Part shown: in pieces, positions 1 through 12,000 of the stretch | How positions within the stretch are numbered: position 1 is the first letter of the stretch | How the letters are laid out: the number at the start of each line of letters is the position of its first letter | From: Megalobrama amblycephala | Taxonomy: Eukaryota > Chordata > Actinopteri > Cypriniformes > Xenocyprididae | Reading direction: 5' to 3' | DNA length: 64,000 nucleotides | Assembly (NCBI RefSeq): GCF_018812025.1 | Contig: NC_063050.1 | Location: forward strand, 12,379,037 to 12,443,036 | Notes under the pieces: generated by a model | What the model saw: only the letters and a program-made list of their open reading frames with translations | Databases searched by the model: none | What the model was told of the DNA's origin: nothing | Program-made: the position numbers and the translations under genes

Positions 1-300
1 TGCGTGAGCGGGGTGCGCGGACAAACAAAGTTCACGAGCAGCCAATTGGTCGCGCGGAATCTGGAACGGCCTCCCGGTGCGCCAAATCCACCTCCTACTG
101 GCACACACACATTACAATACACACAAAAAGAGGAAAACATCCATGCGACTGTGCGGTGTTCATTGAGAGCGAGCGCTGGACTCTTAAAGAGACAGTAGCC
201 GATGAGAGACCGGGAGCGCGCTGGATTACTGCACTGTCACTTTAAGACGAGACACTTCCTCATTCTCACGCAACTCCGACAGGCGGTGGAGCCACTGCAC
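1..300. other. CpG-rich left edge, possible promoter or first exon of a neighbouring gene
   Basis: The first 300 bases are clearly richer in CpG than the AT-rich sequence that follows, as a vertebrate promoter or 5' exon would be. A 64-codon open frame on the plus strand has low-complexity, proline-rich content and no recognisable domain, so I do not call it a gene. A transcript starting here and running left, out of the window, is possible but not shown. Confidence 0.2.
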
Positions 301-518
301 TGACACAATAGAGTTCAGTACTGTTGTGAAATGTTTAGTGGGCCAATAAACGTGTGTTATGGAGACATGTTTTGATTCATGTAGTCTGACTATTGCTGTC
401 AGACTGACTGAATTAATGAGTATTTGTATAAAATGTCCATTTATAATGCAGGCATAATCTTTAAAATTGAAGAGTTAGACTATATCTTATCAGCAGCCAC
501 TTCTAATAAACCTCTTAA

Positions 519-1283
519 AGGGTTAGTTCACCCAAAAATGAAAATAATGTCATTAATTACTCACCCTCATGTCGTTCCACACCCATAAGACCTTCTTTAA
601 TCTTCGGAACACAAATTAAGATATTTTTGATGAAATCCGATGGCTAAGTGAGGCCTTCATAGGAAGTAATGACATTTCCTCTCTCAAGATCCATTAATGT
701 ACTAAAAACATATTTAAATCAGTTCGTGTGAGTACAGTGGTTCAATATTAATATTATAAAGCGACAAGAATATTTTTGGTACGCCAAAAAACAAAATAAC
801 GACTTATAAAGTGATGGCCGATTTCAAAACACTACTTCAGGAAGCTTTGGAGCATAAATGAATCAGTGTATCAAATCAGCGGTTCGCGCCAAAGTCACGT
901 GATTTCAGCAGTTTGACACGCGATCCAAATCATGATTCAACACACTGATTCATTTGTGCTCCGAAGCTTCCTGAAGCAGTGTTTTGAAATCGGCCATCAC
1001 TATATAAGTCGTTATTTTGTTTTTTTTGGGGCACCAAAAATATTCTCGTCGCTTTATAATATTAATATGGAACCACTGCACTCACATGAACTGATTTAAA
1101 TATGTTTTTAGTACATTAATGGATCTTGAGAGAGGAAATGTCATTGCTCCTCACAGAGCCATCAGATTTCAACTAAAATATCTTAATTTGTGTTCCGAAG
1201 ATGAACGAAGGTCTTACAGGTGTGAAACGGCATGAGGGTGAGTAATAAATGACAGAATTTTCATTTTTGGGTGAACTAACCCT
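519..1283. mobile_element. TTAA-flanked foldback element (AGGGTTAGTTCACCC termini), 765 bp
   Basis: The left end AGGGTTAGTTCACCC and the right end GGGTGAACTAACCCT are inverted copies, each bordered by TTAA (515-518 and 1284-1287). The arms stay complementary over several hundred bases, so the element is mostly one large palindrome. No transposase is encoded, so it must be non-autonomous. TTAA target duplication is typical of piggyBac and Kolobok transposons. Relatives sit at 1743-2047, 13058, 15342 and 61299-62080. Confidence 0.8.
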
Positions 1284-1548
1284 TTAAGAAGACATTTCTT
1301 TTTTTCTTTTTTTTCTTTTTTATTAAGGGATATGTTGCAATCAGAACCCTGAGCTTTTCAGGTGGCAAAACAATGCACAAAATATATCCATAAACTAGTC
1401 AGTAATTAATAAAAAGAGTAAAGTCCCATCAGTTAAATATTAAAAATTAAATTTAATATTTAACTGATGGGACTTTACTTTTTTTTTTTTTTTTTTTGCT
1501 AGTGCCATAATTATTGTAAAATCAAAATCGAAGAGAATGAGAAACTGT

Positions 1549-1614
<66 letters not shown>

Positions 1615-1742
1615 AGAAGCTTGTTTCTGTTAAAAAAAATCAAAAATCAAAAAAGTTGATTGTAGGTTCATCTTGCATTTGACTGTCATCTTGTGGACAT
1701 TTGCAGTACTTCAGCTTCTGTTGCTGAAACACTCATTTTTAA
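1284..1742. repeat. AT-rich spacer with (TA)n microsatellite and T tracts
   Basis: This spacer between two foldback elements holds a poly-T/poly-A stretch, a short inverted pair around 1410-1480 and a pure (TA)n run from about 1551 to 1610. Open frames here are microsatellite translations. I see no gene. Confidence 0.7.
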
Positions 1743-2047
1743 AGGGATAGTTCACCCAAAAATGAAAACTGAAAATCATTTATTCACCCTCAAGTTGTCC
1801 CAAACCTGTATGAGTTTCTTTCTCCTGCTGAACACAAAGGAAGATATTTGAAAGACCCCCATTAACTACCATAGATTTTTTTTCCTACTATGGTAGTCAA
1901 AGGGAAGCGAGATCTGCTTGGTTACAAACATTCTTCCAAATATCTTATTTTGTGTTCAGCAGAACAAATAAATTCATACAGGTTTGGAACAACTTGAGGG
2001 TGAGTAAATGATAACAGAATTTTCATTTTGGGGTGAACTATCCCTTT
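1743..2047. mobile_element. Short TTAA-flanked foldback element (AGGGATAGTTCACCC termini)
   Basis: It opens with AGGGATAGTTCACCC after a TTAA (1739-1742) and closes with GGGTGAACTATCCCT, a short T run and TTAA (2048-2051). The arms are inverted copies carrying the same interior motif about contact with a bag-like palindrome of roughly 300 bp. It is a deletion form of the family also seen at 519-1283. Confidence 0.75.
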
Positions 2048-2082
2048 TTAACCACCAGGAGTTACAAATAAACCCAATTTAA

Positions 2083-2758
2083 AGGTCCCGTTTTTCGTGG
2101 TTTTTTGAAGCTTTGATCGTGTTTATAGTGTGCAATATAACATGTGTTCATGTTTCGCGTGTAAAAAAACCCAGTATTTTTCACATAATTTACTTATCTG
2201 TATACCGCTGTTTCCACTGTCATAAAAACGGGCTGATGACTTCCTTGTTCTATGAAGTCCCTCCTTCAGAAATACGTAACGAGTTCTGATTGTGCCAGCG
2301 GTTCCTGTGTTGTGATTCGACAGCAGCTTAGCGAATCTTGCCCGGAAGGGTCACGCCTCTTACCATAACGTGGAGATGCACGCGTTCAGTGTTATTGTAA
2401 ACATGTCTTTAATTTTACCCTATCAATTTGAGCCGGAATCAGACCCGGTGATTGGACTGCGGGATGAAAATAACAGCGTTTCGACGACATGGCGACAAAC
2501 ACACTCTACAAACGCAACTCTTGTGTATTCCTGTGCGCGGAGGTTAGTCAAAAAACTGTTTTAGTGACGTCATTAAAGAAGGAAGTAGAGGGATGTAGTC
2601 CAAACTGGCCGTTCGATGTAGGCGACTTCTGTTAAATAAAATATCTCGCTTGGCATTGAACTTTGAGCTTTAAAATTTTACAGATTTTATTTATACTCTA
2701 ACAACAACATTACACACTAACTAAAGTTTGAAACATGGGATCACGAAGAACGGGACCT
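2083..2758. mobile_element. TTAA-flanked non-autonomous DNA transposon, 676 bp, copy A
   Basis: Inverted termini AGGTCCCGTTTTTCGTG and CACGAAGAACGGGACCT are bordered by TTAA at 2079-2082 and 2759-2762. A second copy at 36909-37584 has exactly the same length and only a few differences, which implies recent activity. An open frame of 64 codons (2370-2564) begins MEMHAFSVIVNMS and contains LPYQFEPESDP; it is kept intact in both copies. It may be a remnant of a captured exon or of an ancestral element protein. TTAA duplication suggests a piggyBac- or Kolobok-type transposase acting in trans. Confidence 0.85.
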
Positions 2759-2762
2759 TTAA

Positions 2763-3004
2763 AACCAACAGAGCCGTCTCTCTTTCTGTACAGCAGTAAC
2801 TAAGTCTCTGAAGTCTTGACGTTTATGAATTCCTCCTCTGATGGCGGTTTGTTTCTGAAGGAGTTCTATGGAACACAAGCTCATATTCCACACGTCCCCC
2901 ACGATGATGACATCATCAGACTCACAGTGGACACTCTGTTTATTGTCCCTGTCCTGTATTCTGCTATTGTGTTGTGTGATTCCTGCCAACGCATCAACAC
3001 ACAC
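2763..3004 (-). other. Unassigned exon-like open frame
   Basis: A minus-strand frame of about 80 codons reads like ordinary globular protein sequence (for example SDDVIIVGDVWNMSLCSIE and DFRDLVTAVQKE) and ends in a stop created next to the TTAA of the adjacent transposon. No ATG opens it; an AG lies just upstream near 3007 in minus orientation, so it could be an internal or terminal exon. I do not recognise the family. The overlapping plus-strand frame 2816-3022 is equally open, so coding status is uncertain. Confidence 0.2.
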
Positions 3005-3022
3005 TTAATGCGAGGCATGTAG

Positions 3023-4560
3023 TCAACACACACCAACATGTGTGCATGCACACAGTCAGTCTACATTATTATATCAGGTTTATTAGACAAACAATAGTAA
3101 CATCAATAAATAAATTACATAAGATATAATAATTAATTACACTGAGCATTGGAAAAAATAGACAAAAACAATATGTGAGACTGTAATGCAACAAAAAAAA
3201 AGTAAACTAATTACAGAGCTTAAACTGACCTCCATATAACATAAAAGATTAATTAAAAATCTAAATAAATTGCCAAAGGCTCTATGAATTGGAAATGTAC
3301 CCTGATTCAGTCTATGAAGGACAGATTTCTTAACAAAGCTGGACTGTCTAAAAATAAAAATATTCATTCTCCCTCATGTCGTTAATTATAAACCCATGTG
3401 TTATTTCTTTCTAGCACACAAAAGTAGTCATTTTGAAAAAACATCTGACTGTTCATTTTGGTATGAAGACAAGCTGTCCAGCTCCAAAAAAAAATGACAC
3501 ATATGCATCATAAGTAAGTTACTAGGCATGAAGCATCATGCCTAACAACCCCTTCAGCCGTGACTTATTCATGATACAGCACAGCCTCTCGTACCTTATT
3601 GCTTTTATAAAACGGTTACCACACAATACAAACATTAAAGCCAAAAAATATGTATCAATGCAACTTTCATGAAGTAAAATAAATAAAATCACTCCTTCCG
3701 CTGGAAAAAAGTAGTTCCTGTCAGTGAACAGCAACAGAAGTTACATTATTACGCCATTAGATGGCGGCAAAGATTGTCTTTGTGAGTGAGTTAGTCAGAA
3801 GCGAAGACTTTTATATTGAAAGGACAGAAACTTGTTTTGAACACGGAGCAAGACGCAACTGTCAGTGTCAGAGCACATGAAAGCCCATTAAGCGTTAAAA
3901 AGACAAGATATCGCAGTGATCATTCAAACATAGGACTGAGGAAAATGCTAAATCTAAATGCAGGTAATTCACTCGCTCACTCGATCTCTCTCTCTCACAA
4001 TACTCTACTCTATATAATATAGTAAGCTTCAATGAACAATATCAATGAGAACGAACATCTTTACGTTACTAAGAGTGGTTGCTAAGGGTGTTGTGTAGTG
4101 ATACACAGAATCGTTGGGTGAAGCGGTCGTAGCCGACGCGTGTTTTATCGTGAATAAAACATAGCTATTGGCCAATCAGAATCAAGGACTGAAAGTACTA
4201 ACCTTTTGTAAGTGTCATAAAAGCAATCTATGCATGTTTCAAAGCTTCTTAAGTCATATTGTAGCCGTTTGTGATGAACAGACTCACATTTTGGTCATTA
4301 TTTATACAAAATCTCCATTCCGCATACTGGCACACTTGTTTTGGGAAATTCAGGTCTGTTCCTTGCACAAAGCTCTTATATTGCTTCAATAGATGAGTCA
4401 TTTGGAATTTTTAATGGTTGTTTTATCAGGTTTTGTGTTGTTTTAGTTGGAGAATGTGTTTTTTTGCTTTCATTTTTCTTCTATTATGGGTGAATTGTGT
4501 TTCTATGTTGTACATAAGCTGTATGTTTATGTTGTAGCATCTGTGGGGGGCTAAAAACAA
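3023..4560. other. Intergenic, no gene recognised
   Basis: AT-rich sequence downstream of the minus-strand claudin. Short open frames here lack domain features. A stretch around 3760-4160 looks like part of a dispersed repeat. A possible weak polyadenylation signal for the claudin transcript (ATTAAA read on the minus strand) lies near 4405. Confidence 0.4.
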
Positions 4561-4751
4561 ATTTCCATGAGAATGGTTATTAAAGAGTCAAATCAAAGGA
4601 GCTGCATAAAGTTTATGCAGAACTCTCATTTTGTGTTCCACAGAAAACAATATCCACATACAGTTTTTGAATGAAATGACAGTGAGTAAATAATGAAATT
4701 CCTGAATTTCTATGCGACCACTAGGACACAGTTTATCCAGGTTGATGTCCT

Positions 4752-5405
4752 TTACACAAAAACTTTCTCCGGTTTGCTCTCTGCCGTGGAGGGAGGGTTC
4801 GCTTTTCCTCCTCTTCCAAAAACAGGCATGGCTGGACCTCCGGGGGAGGCGGAGCCCAAATATAGCATAGCCCCGCCCACCAGCATCATCACGGTCACAC
4901 CCCATCCCAGGTAGAGCGCCGGTCCGAGCTCACGCTTGAACGGCGCGGCGACATTCGGGTCGTAGAAATCCCGTATGATGACGTACGCGGTCCAACACAC
5001 CGGCAAGAGGAAGAAAAACGCAGCTAGGAGGAAAAGCACCGCGCTGACCCGCACCATCCGAGCCTTGGACTCGTGAGCGTCTCCGAGGCAGCGCGTGCAC
5101 TTCAGCCCGACCACACTGAGCGGAACCGCCAGCAGACAGAGGAGCAGCGACAATACGCACAGGCCACGGCACGTCTGGGCGGAGCTTGAGAGGGCGAGGC
5201 CGGAGTCATAGACTTTACACTGCAGGCGGCCCCACTGCGACAGACACGTCATCCACAGCCCCTCCCACAGCACCTGCGACACCAGCAGCTCGTCCCCCAC
5301 GAACGCCGACACGCGCCACCAGGGGGCGACACAGACCAGGATCCCAAACGCCCAGCCTGCGATGGCCAGCATCAGACCCATCACCTGGAGACTCGTGTTT
5401 GCCAT
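4752..5405 (-). CDS. Claudin family tight-junction protein
   Basis: The 217-residue protein, coded by one exon, is a four-pass claudin that would build paracellular seals or pores at tight junctions. The first membrane helix covers about residues 8-28. The first extracellular loop has the family signature W30, G49-L50-W51, C54 and C63, with the CKVYDS motif straight after. Further helices lie near 81-101, 117-140 and 162-182, followed by a cytoplasmic tail. The spacing between the two signature cysteines is eight residues, one shorter than in claudin-4-type proteins. The C terminus ends KVFV, close to the YV PDZ-binding end bound by ZO proteins. Length matches the family. The N terminus (MANTSLQVMG) resembles the claudin-3/4 group and its fish expansions; I cannot assign the exact paralogue. 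The ATG lies 30 bases inside the exon. Confidence 0.93.
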   Translation of the reverse strand: MANTSLQVMGLMLAIAGWAFGILVCVAPWWRVSAFVGDELLVSQVLWEGLWMTCLSQWGRLQCKVYDSGLALSSSAQTCRGLCVLSLLLCLLAVPLSVVGLKCTRCLGDAHESKARMVRVSAVLFLLAAFFFLLPVCWTAYVIIRDFYDPNVAAPFKRELGPALYLGWGVTVMMLVGGAMLYLGSASPGGPAMPVFGRGGKANPPSTAESKPEKVFV

Positions 5406-5435
5406 GGCTGTACGAGAATGGATGATTGATTCACT

Positions 5436-6116
5436 CTGTAAAAGACAATTTATGTTAAAATACAGGATATTTATTTCAAAGAAAATGTTTCTGTTTTGTG
5501 TGTGTGTGTAGATTCACTAGGTTTAGAAGATTTTTATCGTGTTCATATGGGAACCACCAGCAGAGTGTTAAAGTAACACTGAAGCAGTGTTAGAGTTAAT
5601 TAGATACTTAAGTGATTAATTGAGTGATGATTGAGCATTAGTGATGAACACCTGCTGTTAACAAGCAGAATCACCAAAGGAAAGAGAAACAACAAGAACT
5701 ACAACTGATTTCAGCCACAGCCTTAGATGAAATCAACTGAAAAGACATTAAAACTCTTATTACAAACCAAACTGACTTTATTTCTGTCATTTGTCTACAG
5801 TTCTTTTTAAGAATTAACAGGTTTAGATGTTGATGTTTTATTGAAAATATCTATCTTATGGTGTTTCATTTAGTTGGTCAGTTTGACTCTTGACTTCTTA
5901 TGTCAGTTTGTGGGTTTTTATTTAACAGTGTTTATGCATAATTTGTTGTAAAGGAAGCCATAAACTAAGATGATCAGGTGAGATATATTTCATCATTGTC
6001 AAGAGAAACGGAACTGAATAATGTCATCACTGACCAAAAGTGGTTAGCTGTTATTAATACATTTTCACCAACATACTTTCTGGCCAGATATCAAAGATTT
6101 TGTTTAAATACATTGA

Positions 6117-6153
<37 letters not shown>

Positions 6154-6899
6154 GACACATACACAAACATCAAGAATCAGCATGTAAATCAACAATGGTG
6201 ACATATTTCATGCTGCATGTCATGAGTTTTATACTATAGATGAAACATGTGACCATTGTTGAGATTCATATGCTGATTCTTGATGTCTGTGTGCATCCAA
6301 AAAATAAAATAATCCCACAGATTGTATTTAAAAATTAACATCCAGAATGTCTGATCAGTAGCAAGAAAGTATTGTTGTTCAAACTAAAAGCTACATACAT
6401 TTGTAATAATTACAAAGATCATAACCAGTAACTTTATTACACTGAATTTCACTATGACTATCGGTAGAGAGTAGAGAAACTACTACTAATCTCTGCAACA
6501 CTAGTTAATTTTAGTTAATGCATTAGCTAACAATGAGCAGCACATTTGCTTCATATTTATTAATGTTTGTTAACATTCATACAACTGTTCACTGTTATTT
6601 CATGTTAGCTCAGCTCTATTAAACAATATTACCAGATGCAACTGTTGATTAATAGTGCATTATTAAATTTTGAAATTAACATGAACTAAGATTAATAAAT
6701 GTTTTAAAAGTATTTTTCATTGTTAGTTCATGTTACTAAAATCTCTTAACCTTTTAAAAACAAAACAAAAGCATTCTGTATGAGCTACTTACTAAAAATT
6801 ACTAAAAATGACAGCAACATATTACAAAAGCAACTCAGAAGTATATATTGAACAAAGTGATTCCAGCAGATGAAGTGGAATAATATCTTCAGTACTTAC
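5436..6899 (-). other. Claudin 5'-UTR intron with repeats
   Basis: On the minus strand a good donor (CT|GTAAGT) ends an exon at 6900, and a pyrimidine-rich acceptor (TTGTCTTTTACAG) precedes the coding exon at 5435. The intron holds a block at about 5545-5990 that recurs at 31960-32175, a poly-A tract near 6118-6150 and a hairpin element at 6157-6299. Confidence 0.6.
6157..6299. repeat. Hairpin element (ATCAAGAATCAGC arms)
   Basis: The left arm reads ACATCAAGAATCAGCATGT and the right arm ends in GCTGATTCTTGATGTCTGTG, with a loop of about 90 bases. The same arms bound larger palindromes at 27580-27885 and 52565-52870, so this is a small inverted-repeat element family. Confidence 0.6.
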
Positions 6900-7000
6900 A
6901 GTGTCTGAGGAGCGTCTGTGTGTCTCGCTGATGTTGTTGGACTCTCATCTGTGTTTGTAGAAACACTCTCTTTGTTCTCTCATGTGGGAGTAAATCAGCA
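6900..7000 (-). other. Predicted non-coding first exon and promoter area of the claudin gene
   Basis: The 3' end at 6900 is set by the GTAAGT donor. The upstream limit is a guess, since no clear TATA box is seen. Exon sequence is moderately GC-rich and has no ATG in frame with the claudin. Confidence 0.45.
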
Positions 7001-7076
7001 TCTGAGCGACGGACAATATCATCTCATCATTATGTGAACACACACATCATAAAAATGCCATGCACTTATGCAAGTG

Positions 7077-7077
<1 letters not shown>

Positions 7078-7141
<64 letters not shown>
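7078..7141. repeat. (CA)n microsatellite
   Basis: An almost pure run of CA dinucleotides over about 64 bases. Confidence 0.95.
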
Positions 7142-7146
<5 letters not shown>

Positions 7147-7327
7147 CTCAGTCATGCAAACAGATACACACCACAAATACATATACTGTATTCATTAGAA
7201 GGCCACAACTAATAAACACAAACATGTTTCTCTGCTCACACCAAATCAGTAGGTGGCAGTATGGAGTCATGTGAGACTATTCACTAGCAGATCCAAGACT
7301 GTTATCATAGCAAGAAGAAATAACTTA

Positions 7328-8070
7328 AAGGATTCACTTCAGAATTAAAATTAACTGATAATTTATTCACCCTCATGTTATCCAAGATGTTCATGTCTTT
7401 CTTTCTTCAGTCGAAAAAGATATGAAAACATTCCAGGATTTTTCTCCATATAGTGGACTTCACTGGGGTTCACAGGTCCAAATGTCTTCAGTGCAGCTTC
7501 AAAGAGCTCTACATGATCCCAGATGAGAAATAAGAGTCTTATCTAGAGAAACCATTGGTCATTATCTAAAAAAAAAAAAAAAAAAAATAAATCATATACT
7601 TTTTAACCACAAATGGTCATCTGAACGCCCTTTACAAAAAAAGGTAAAACAATTATGTCAGACGATTTTGAAGTTGGAGGAGAAAATGAGATTAAATTAT
7701 TCGCCCTACCGTGGTACTTCCACCTACTAAGGCGTGACATTTCCAACGTGATTACGTAATGCGTGGCTCATCGCAGAGCAGTGCAAGACGAGCATTTGTG
7801 GTTAAAACGTATATATATTTTAGAAAATGGGCGATCGTTTCACAAGACAATTCCTTACAATTCACTAGACAGCCTTATTGCTCATCTGGGATCGTGTAGA
7901 GCCCTTTGAAGCTGCACTGAAACTGACATGTGGACCTTCGACCCATTGATATGGAGAAAAATCCTGGAATTTTTCTCAAAAACCTTAATTTCTTTTCAAC
8001 TGAAGAAAGAAAGACAGAAAAAATCTTGAATGATATGGGGGTGAGTAAATTTTAATCTAAAATCATCAAC
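7328..8070. mobile_element. Foldback element, about 740 bp
   Basis: The two ends are inverted copies. The left arm has TTTATTCACCCTCATG and TCTTTCTTCAGTCGAAAA; the right arm has the complements TTTTCAACTGAAGAAAGA and GGGGGTGAGTAAA. Inner arms share ATGATCCCAGATGAG and CTCATCTGGGATCGTG. The centre contains a poly-A tract. No coding capacity. It is related in style to the TTAA foldback family, but the outer ends have decayed. Confidence 0.65.
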
Positions 8071-9057
8071 TCATTCTCTTACAGTGCTGTTGTTTTCTGT
8101 CTGTATTCCTCTTTATCAATGCATGATGACTGATACGCACTTTAAAAGTCAAAAATACTGAAGATCAAAAACTGTTGAGCTTCAAGAAAAACTGAATCCA
8201 CCAGAACTTTTAAAAGTAAAATAAGAGGATTTGCATGTTTGTGTGCATGTTAACAAAGGAGTAAAATGGCTCATTTGATTAGCAAAGTCATGTAATCACT
8301 TTTCTCTGTGTACTTTCAGTTTGTTTTTTGTTTTTTGTTTTTCGTTCAGCCAGAGAAATCCAAATGACAAACTTCACAGGGAAATGACTGGAGTTCACAC
8401 AGGTACATTGAAACATGCAAACATCAGCTACTTTCATGTTATTTTATTTAGAAGTATTTATAAACATAAAATACTGCCATAAAAGACATTAAAGAAGAGA
8501 TTTGGAAGAAAAAAAAAATATAGTGCTCAAGTAAATAAATAGAAGGTTAAGTCTTTATTATTCTTAAAGAAGAAAGATGCATCTAATCTCTAAAGGTTTG
8601 ATATCATTTATTTTGTAGTTTATTATTTAAACATTGCAATAATTGTTTCTTTAAAAATTTTAATAGATTTGGCTTGTTTTCCGCACATTTGTATGTGTAT
8701 TTCTATCTGTTTTCAGGAGGCACACATATTACACCTTTGGTCTGATACTTGACCTTTAAAAGTAAATTAACTCTTTTTACATTTCAAACCTGTTCATTTG
8801 AGCTCTTGACCACGGCTAATATAAGCACTGAAACAAAACTAGACTATAAGGCCAAGTAAACAATGACAGGTCACTACCCAAAACATACAGCAGGTCTGCA
8901 CGTTGTTTGCTGTCAGGTGTCAGAATGCAGCCAATGGTTGTCTGCCAGATTTTTAATTTTTTTTTACAGTAAGAGGCAGTGTAGACTCACTTCCTGGGTC
9001 AGGTTCACACAGACAATGACAGAGGGACTTTGAACAACAAAAACTGTGAGCGACATA
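8071..9057 (+). promoter_or_regulatory. Upstream region and 5' UTR of the GIMAP gene
   Basis: About 1 kb of unique-looking sequence leads to the GIMAP start. The last 80 bases (8985-9057), with AGGTTCACA, TGACAGAG and AAACTGTGAGCGACATA, are recognisable again at 14750-14825 and 34450-34534 next to decayed first exons. That marks them as the true 5' UTR of the ancestral duplication unit. No convincing TATA box was found. Confidence 0.45.
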
Positions 9058-12000
9058 ATGGCATCAGCATATAAAGGTCAGTCTTAGTTAAATAACCTGC
9101 TAGTTTACTGAGAAATTAATTATATTACTGTGCTTTTTGTTGTGGGTAGTTGAAAACACTAAACAGTAAATCAGAAAGTAAATTGTGAAGATAATCTTCA
9201 TTAGTATTTAGTGGCCATGTTACAACCTACTACATTCAGATCTACTAATTCATTTTATAAAATATATTTGTATGCAAGCAGAGTATTATGATTAAAATAC
9301 AGTATGACGTTACCAAAACAATGTCATCTGTCTTCTGCCAAGTTGGAATCACCATTCTTAAAAGGAATGTGACACAGCCTGTTGCTCAAATATTTGTTTT
9401 ACTGTCATTCACAATGTTTGCATTCATATGTCAGTTCTCACAATGTTAAATAACTTGAATAGCTAAAACATAATAATCCATTATTAAGTTTATTTAGAAC
9501 TGACACTATTGAGGCATGTAAGTGTTGGCTGCTCTATTTTAAAGAATAAAGAAAAACGCTAATGAACTTTCCACTGTGTAATCATGATCTTTCAGAATTG
9601 ATGCTCATTCCCAGCTAACAGAATTTTGTTATAAGAACGTTCTCTAAATATTCAGTGTTGGTTCTGGGAATGTAAACAACATCCAGTTTTCTTGGCGTTA
9701 GAGAAATGTTTGATGTTCCTTAAACGTTCTTTCAAATTATTTTTGTGAACAAACACTACAAGAAAGAGAAATAAGAACACAAACTACAACTTTCTTCACA
9801 GCCTTAGATGAACTGAAGATAAAAGACATTACATCTCTGAAGATCTGATTCAACAACTCCACAAACAGCATTACCAGCTTCTTGTTTCTGTCACACGTCT
9901 ACAGAAGCTCTTACTGAGAATTAACAGAGGTTTAGATGTTGATGTTTTATTGAAAATGTTTTGTTTGTCACCATCATGGAGATCAGTGTTTGCTTTAGTT
10001 GAGCTCTTGACCCTTGACCTTTGTTGAGTTTCTTCTTTATCGGCAATTGCAGATGTTTTCAGAAAACATTTCTGTGTTGATAAAGCAGATCATCATGGCT
10101 GCTTTAACAGTCAAAGTGAAGATTCTGAAAACATTGGAGATCTCATAATAGATTTGCAATATTTTATTATAGCTATGATATAATTGTTTCATTATAAATA
10201 GGTATTATCTCTACGGTGGACACCCCAAGTCATGTCAACAAATGGAAAAGTCAGCAGCTGTTTATTATCATGTTAATTATTGTGTCTTTTGCCCCAGCAG
10301 CAGGGGCGCTTTTTACCCCAAATACCATACTTTTACATATTCTTCTGTTTTTGAGACTTTTGTCTCAAAATATATTCAATCATTTTAACAATTCTCATTT
10401 GCTACTTAATTCTACAACATTTTTTCAAAACATATTTTTAAAATTACTAAAATATTAGATTAAATTAGCACAGTATCAACTGCGCTGCTGCGCTGCTTTT
10501 CCCCCCGGGGTGTCTTTAGCACCGTTGTACAAAAGTAACATCTCAGCACATGAGTGAATAAATGGATCTGGTGAAATAGCAAAAAAATACAAGGGGATGA
10601 AAAGTAGAAATGTTTAATTATCTAGAGCTCCAGCTAATGACACAAATTGTTTGACAGGTGATTCACCGGATCTGAGGATTGAGCTGCTGGGAGTCTCCGG
10701 TGCCGGAAAGAGTTCAACAGGAAATGCAATATTGGGTCGAGAGACGTTTAAAGAGAGCAGAACCAGAGAGAGTGAGAAACAGAAAGGAAGAGTAAAAGAC
10801 AGAAACATCTCCATCATCGACACTCCAGGATTCTTCAACACTCACCTGACTGATGAAGAGATGAAGAATGAAATAATGAAGAGTATGTACCTCTGTTATC
10901 CTGGTCCTCACGTGTTCCTGCTCGTCATCAACCTGGAGAACTTTGAGGAGGAGCAGAGGAACATTGTGGAGCAAATCCAGGAGAACTTTGGAGCGCAAGC
11001 TTTCAACTTCACCATGGTGCTGTTTACTGGAAGAGAAAAAATAACAAATAGAAAATGGAAGCACTTTATGGATAGTAGAAAATTTCAGAACCTCATCAAT
11101 CACTGCAGAGGAAAATATCATGCAATCAACAGTAAACATGACATTATTCGAACTCACATCACAAAGCTTCTGGAGAAGATTGATGAAATCATCAAACAGA
11201 ATGATGGCCAGCATTATGACATTTCCATTTACTTGAGATCTCCAATAAAGAGGGGAAAAGAGAAGATAAAACAAGAGAAAGAAACAAAAGTGCAAGAGAC
11301 AAAACAAGAGGAGATAAAAATAGTGCGGGAGACCATTCATGCGCACTGTGTAAAGGGAAAAAGCACAACAAATGTGACTGAAAAGAAAGATATTATACCT
11401 CATGTGACAAACATTCAGAGAACTGATTTATATGAAGACAGATGCTCCAGAGAAAACAAGAATGATGAAGAGGAGGCAGTAAAACAATCACTGAGAAACT
11501 CTTTTGAAAATATGGGAGAAACAAATGCAGTCCAGAAACTGGAAAAATACTGGAAAACCAGCAGAAGATGGGACCAGAAGGAGCAACATACAGTGTCAGT
11601 ACAACAACCTCCATCCCAAGCAGGTGAGAACAGTCTTATTAAACTTTTCCCAAATATCATGACTCATTTCTTAAAAATTTAATTAAACTTATTTTCTTAT
11701 TCGTCTAATACTCAGTGTCACAGTCCACACTGAACACACACATGAAACCTGCTGAGCGCACAGATCTCAGGATCGTGATGGTTGGTAAAACTGGAGCTGG
11801 AAAGAGCGCAACAGGAAACACCATCCTGGGACGAAAAGCATTTAAAGAAGAATTGTCTGCTCAGTCTGTGACTGAGAACTGCCAACAACATCAGCAGGAG
11901 GTGAAAGGTCAAATCATCTCAGTGATCGACACTCCAGGACTTCATGATACCAAAATGAGTAAAGAAGAACTGAAGGATGAATTAGTGAAATGTGTAGAAA

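Noticed and set aside
1440..1643. Open frame with a long IYIY run
   Set aside because: Translation of (TA)n; the same applies to frames over 7068-7274, 21621-22040 and 35783-36091.
5186..5425. Plus-strand and second minus-strand frames over the claudin
   Set aside because: Proline- and arginine-rich shadows in GC-rich coding DNA.
10714..11403. 229-codon minus-strand frame opposite GIMAP exon 2
   Set aside because: Shadow of the GTPase coding strand; no domain and skewed composition.
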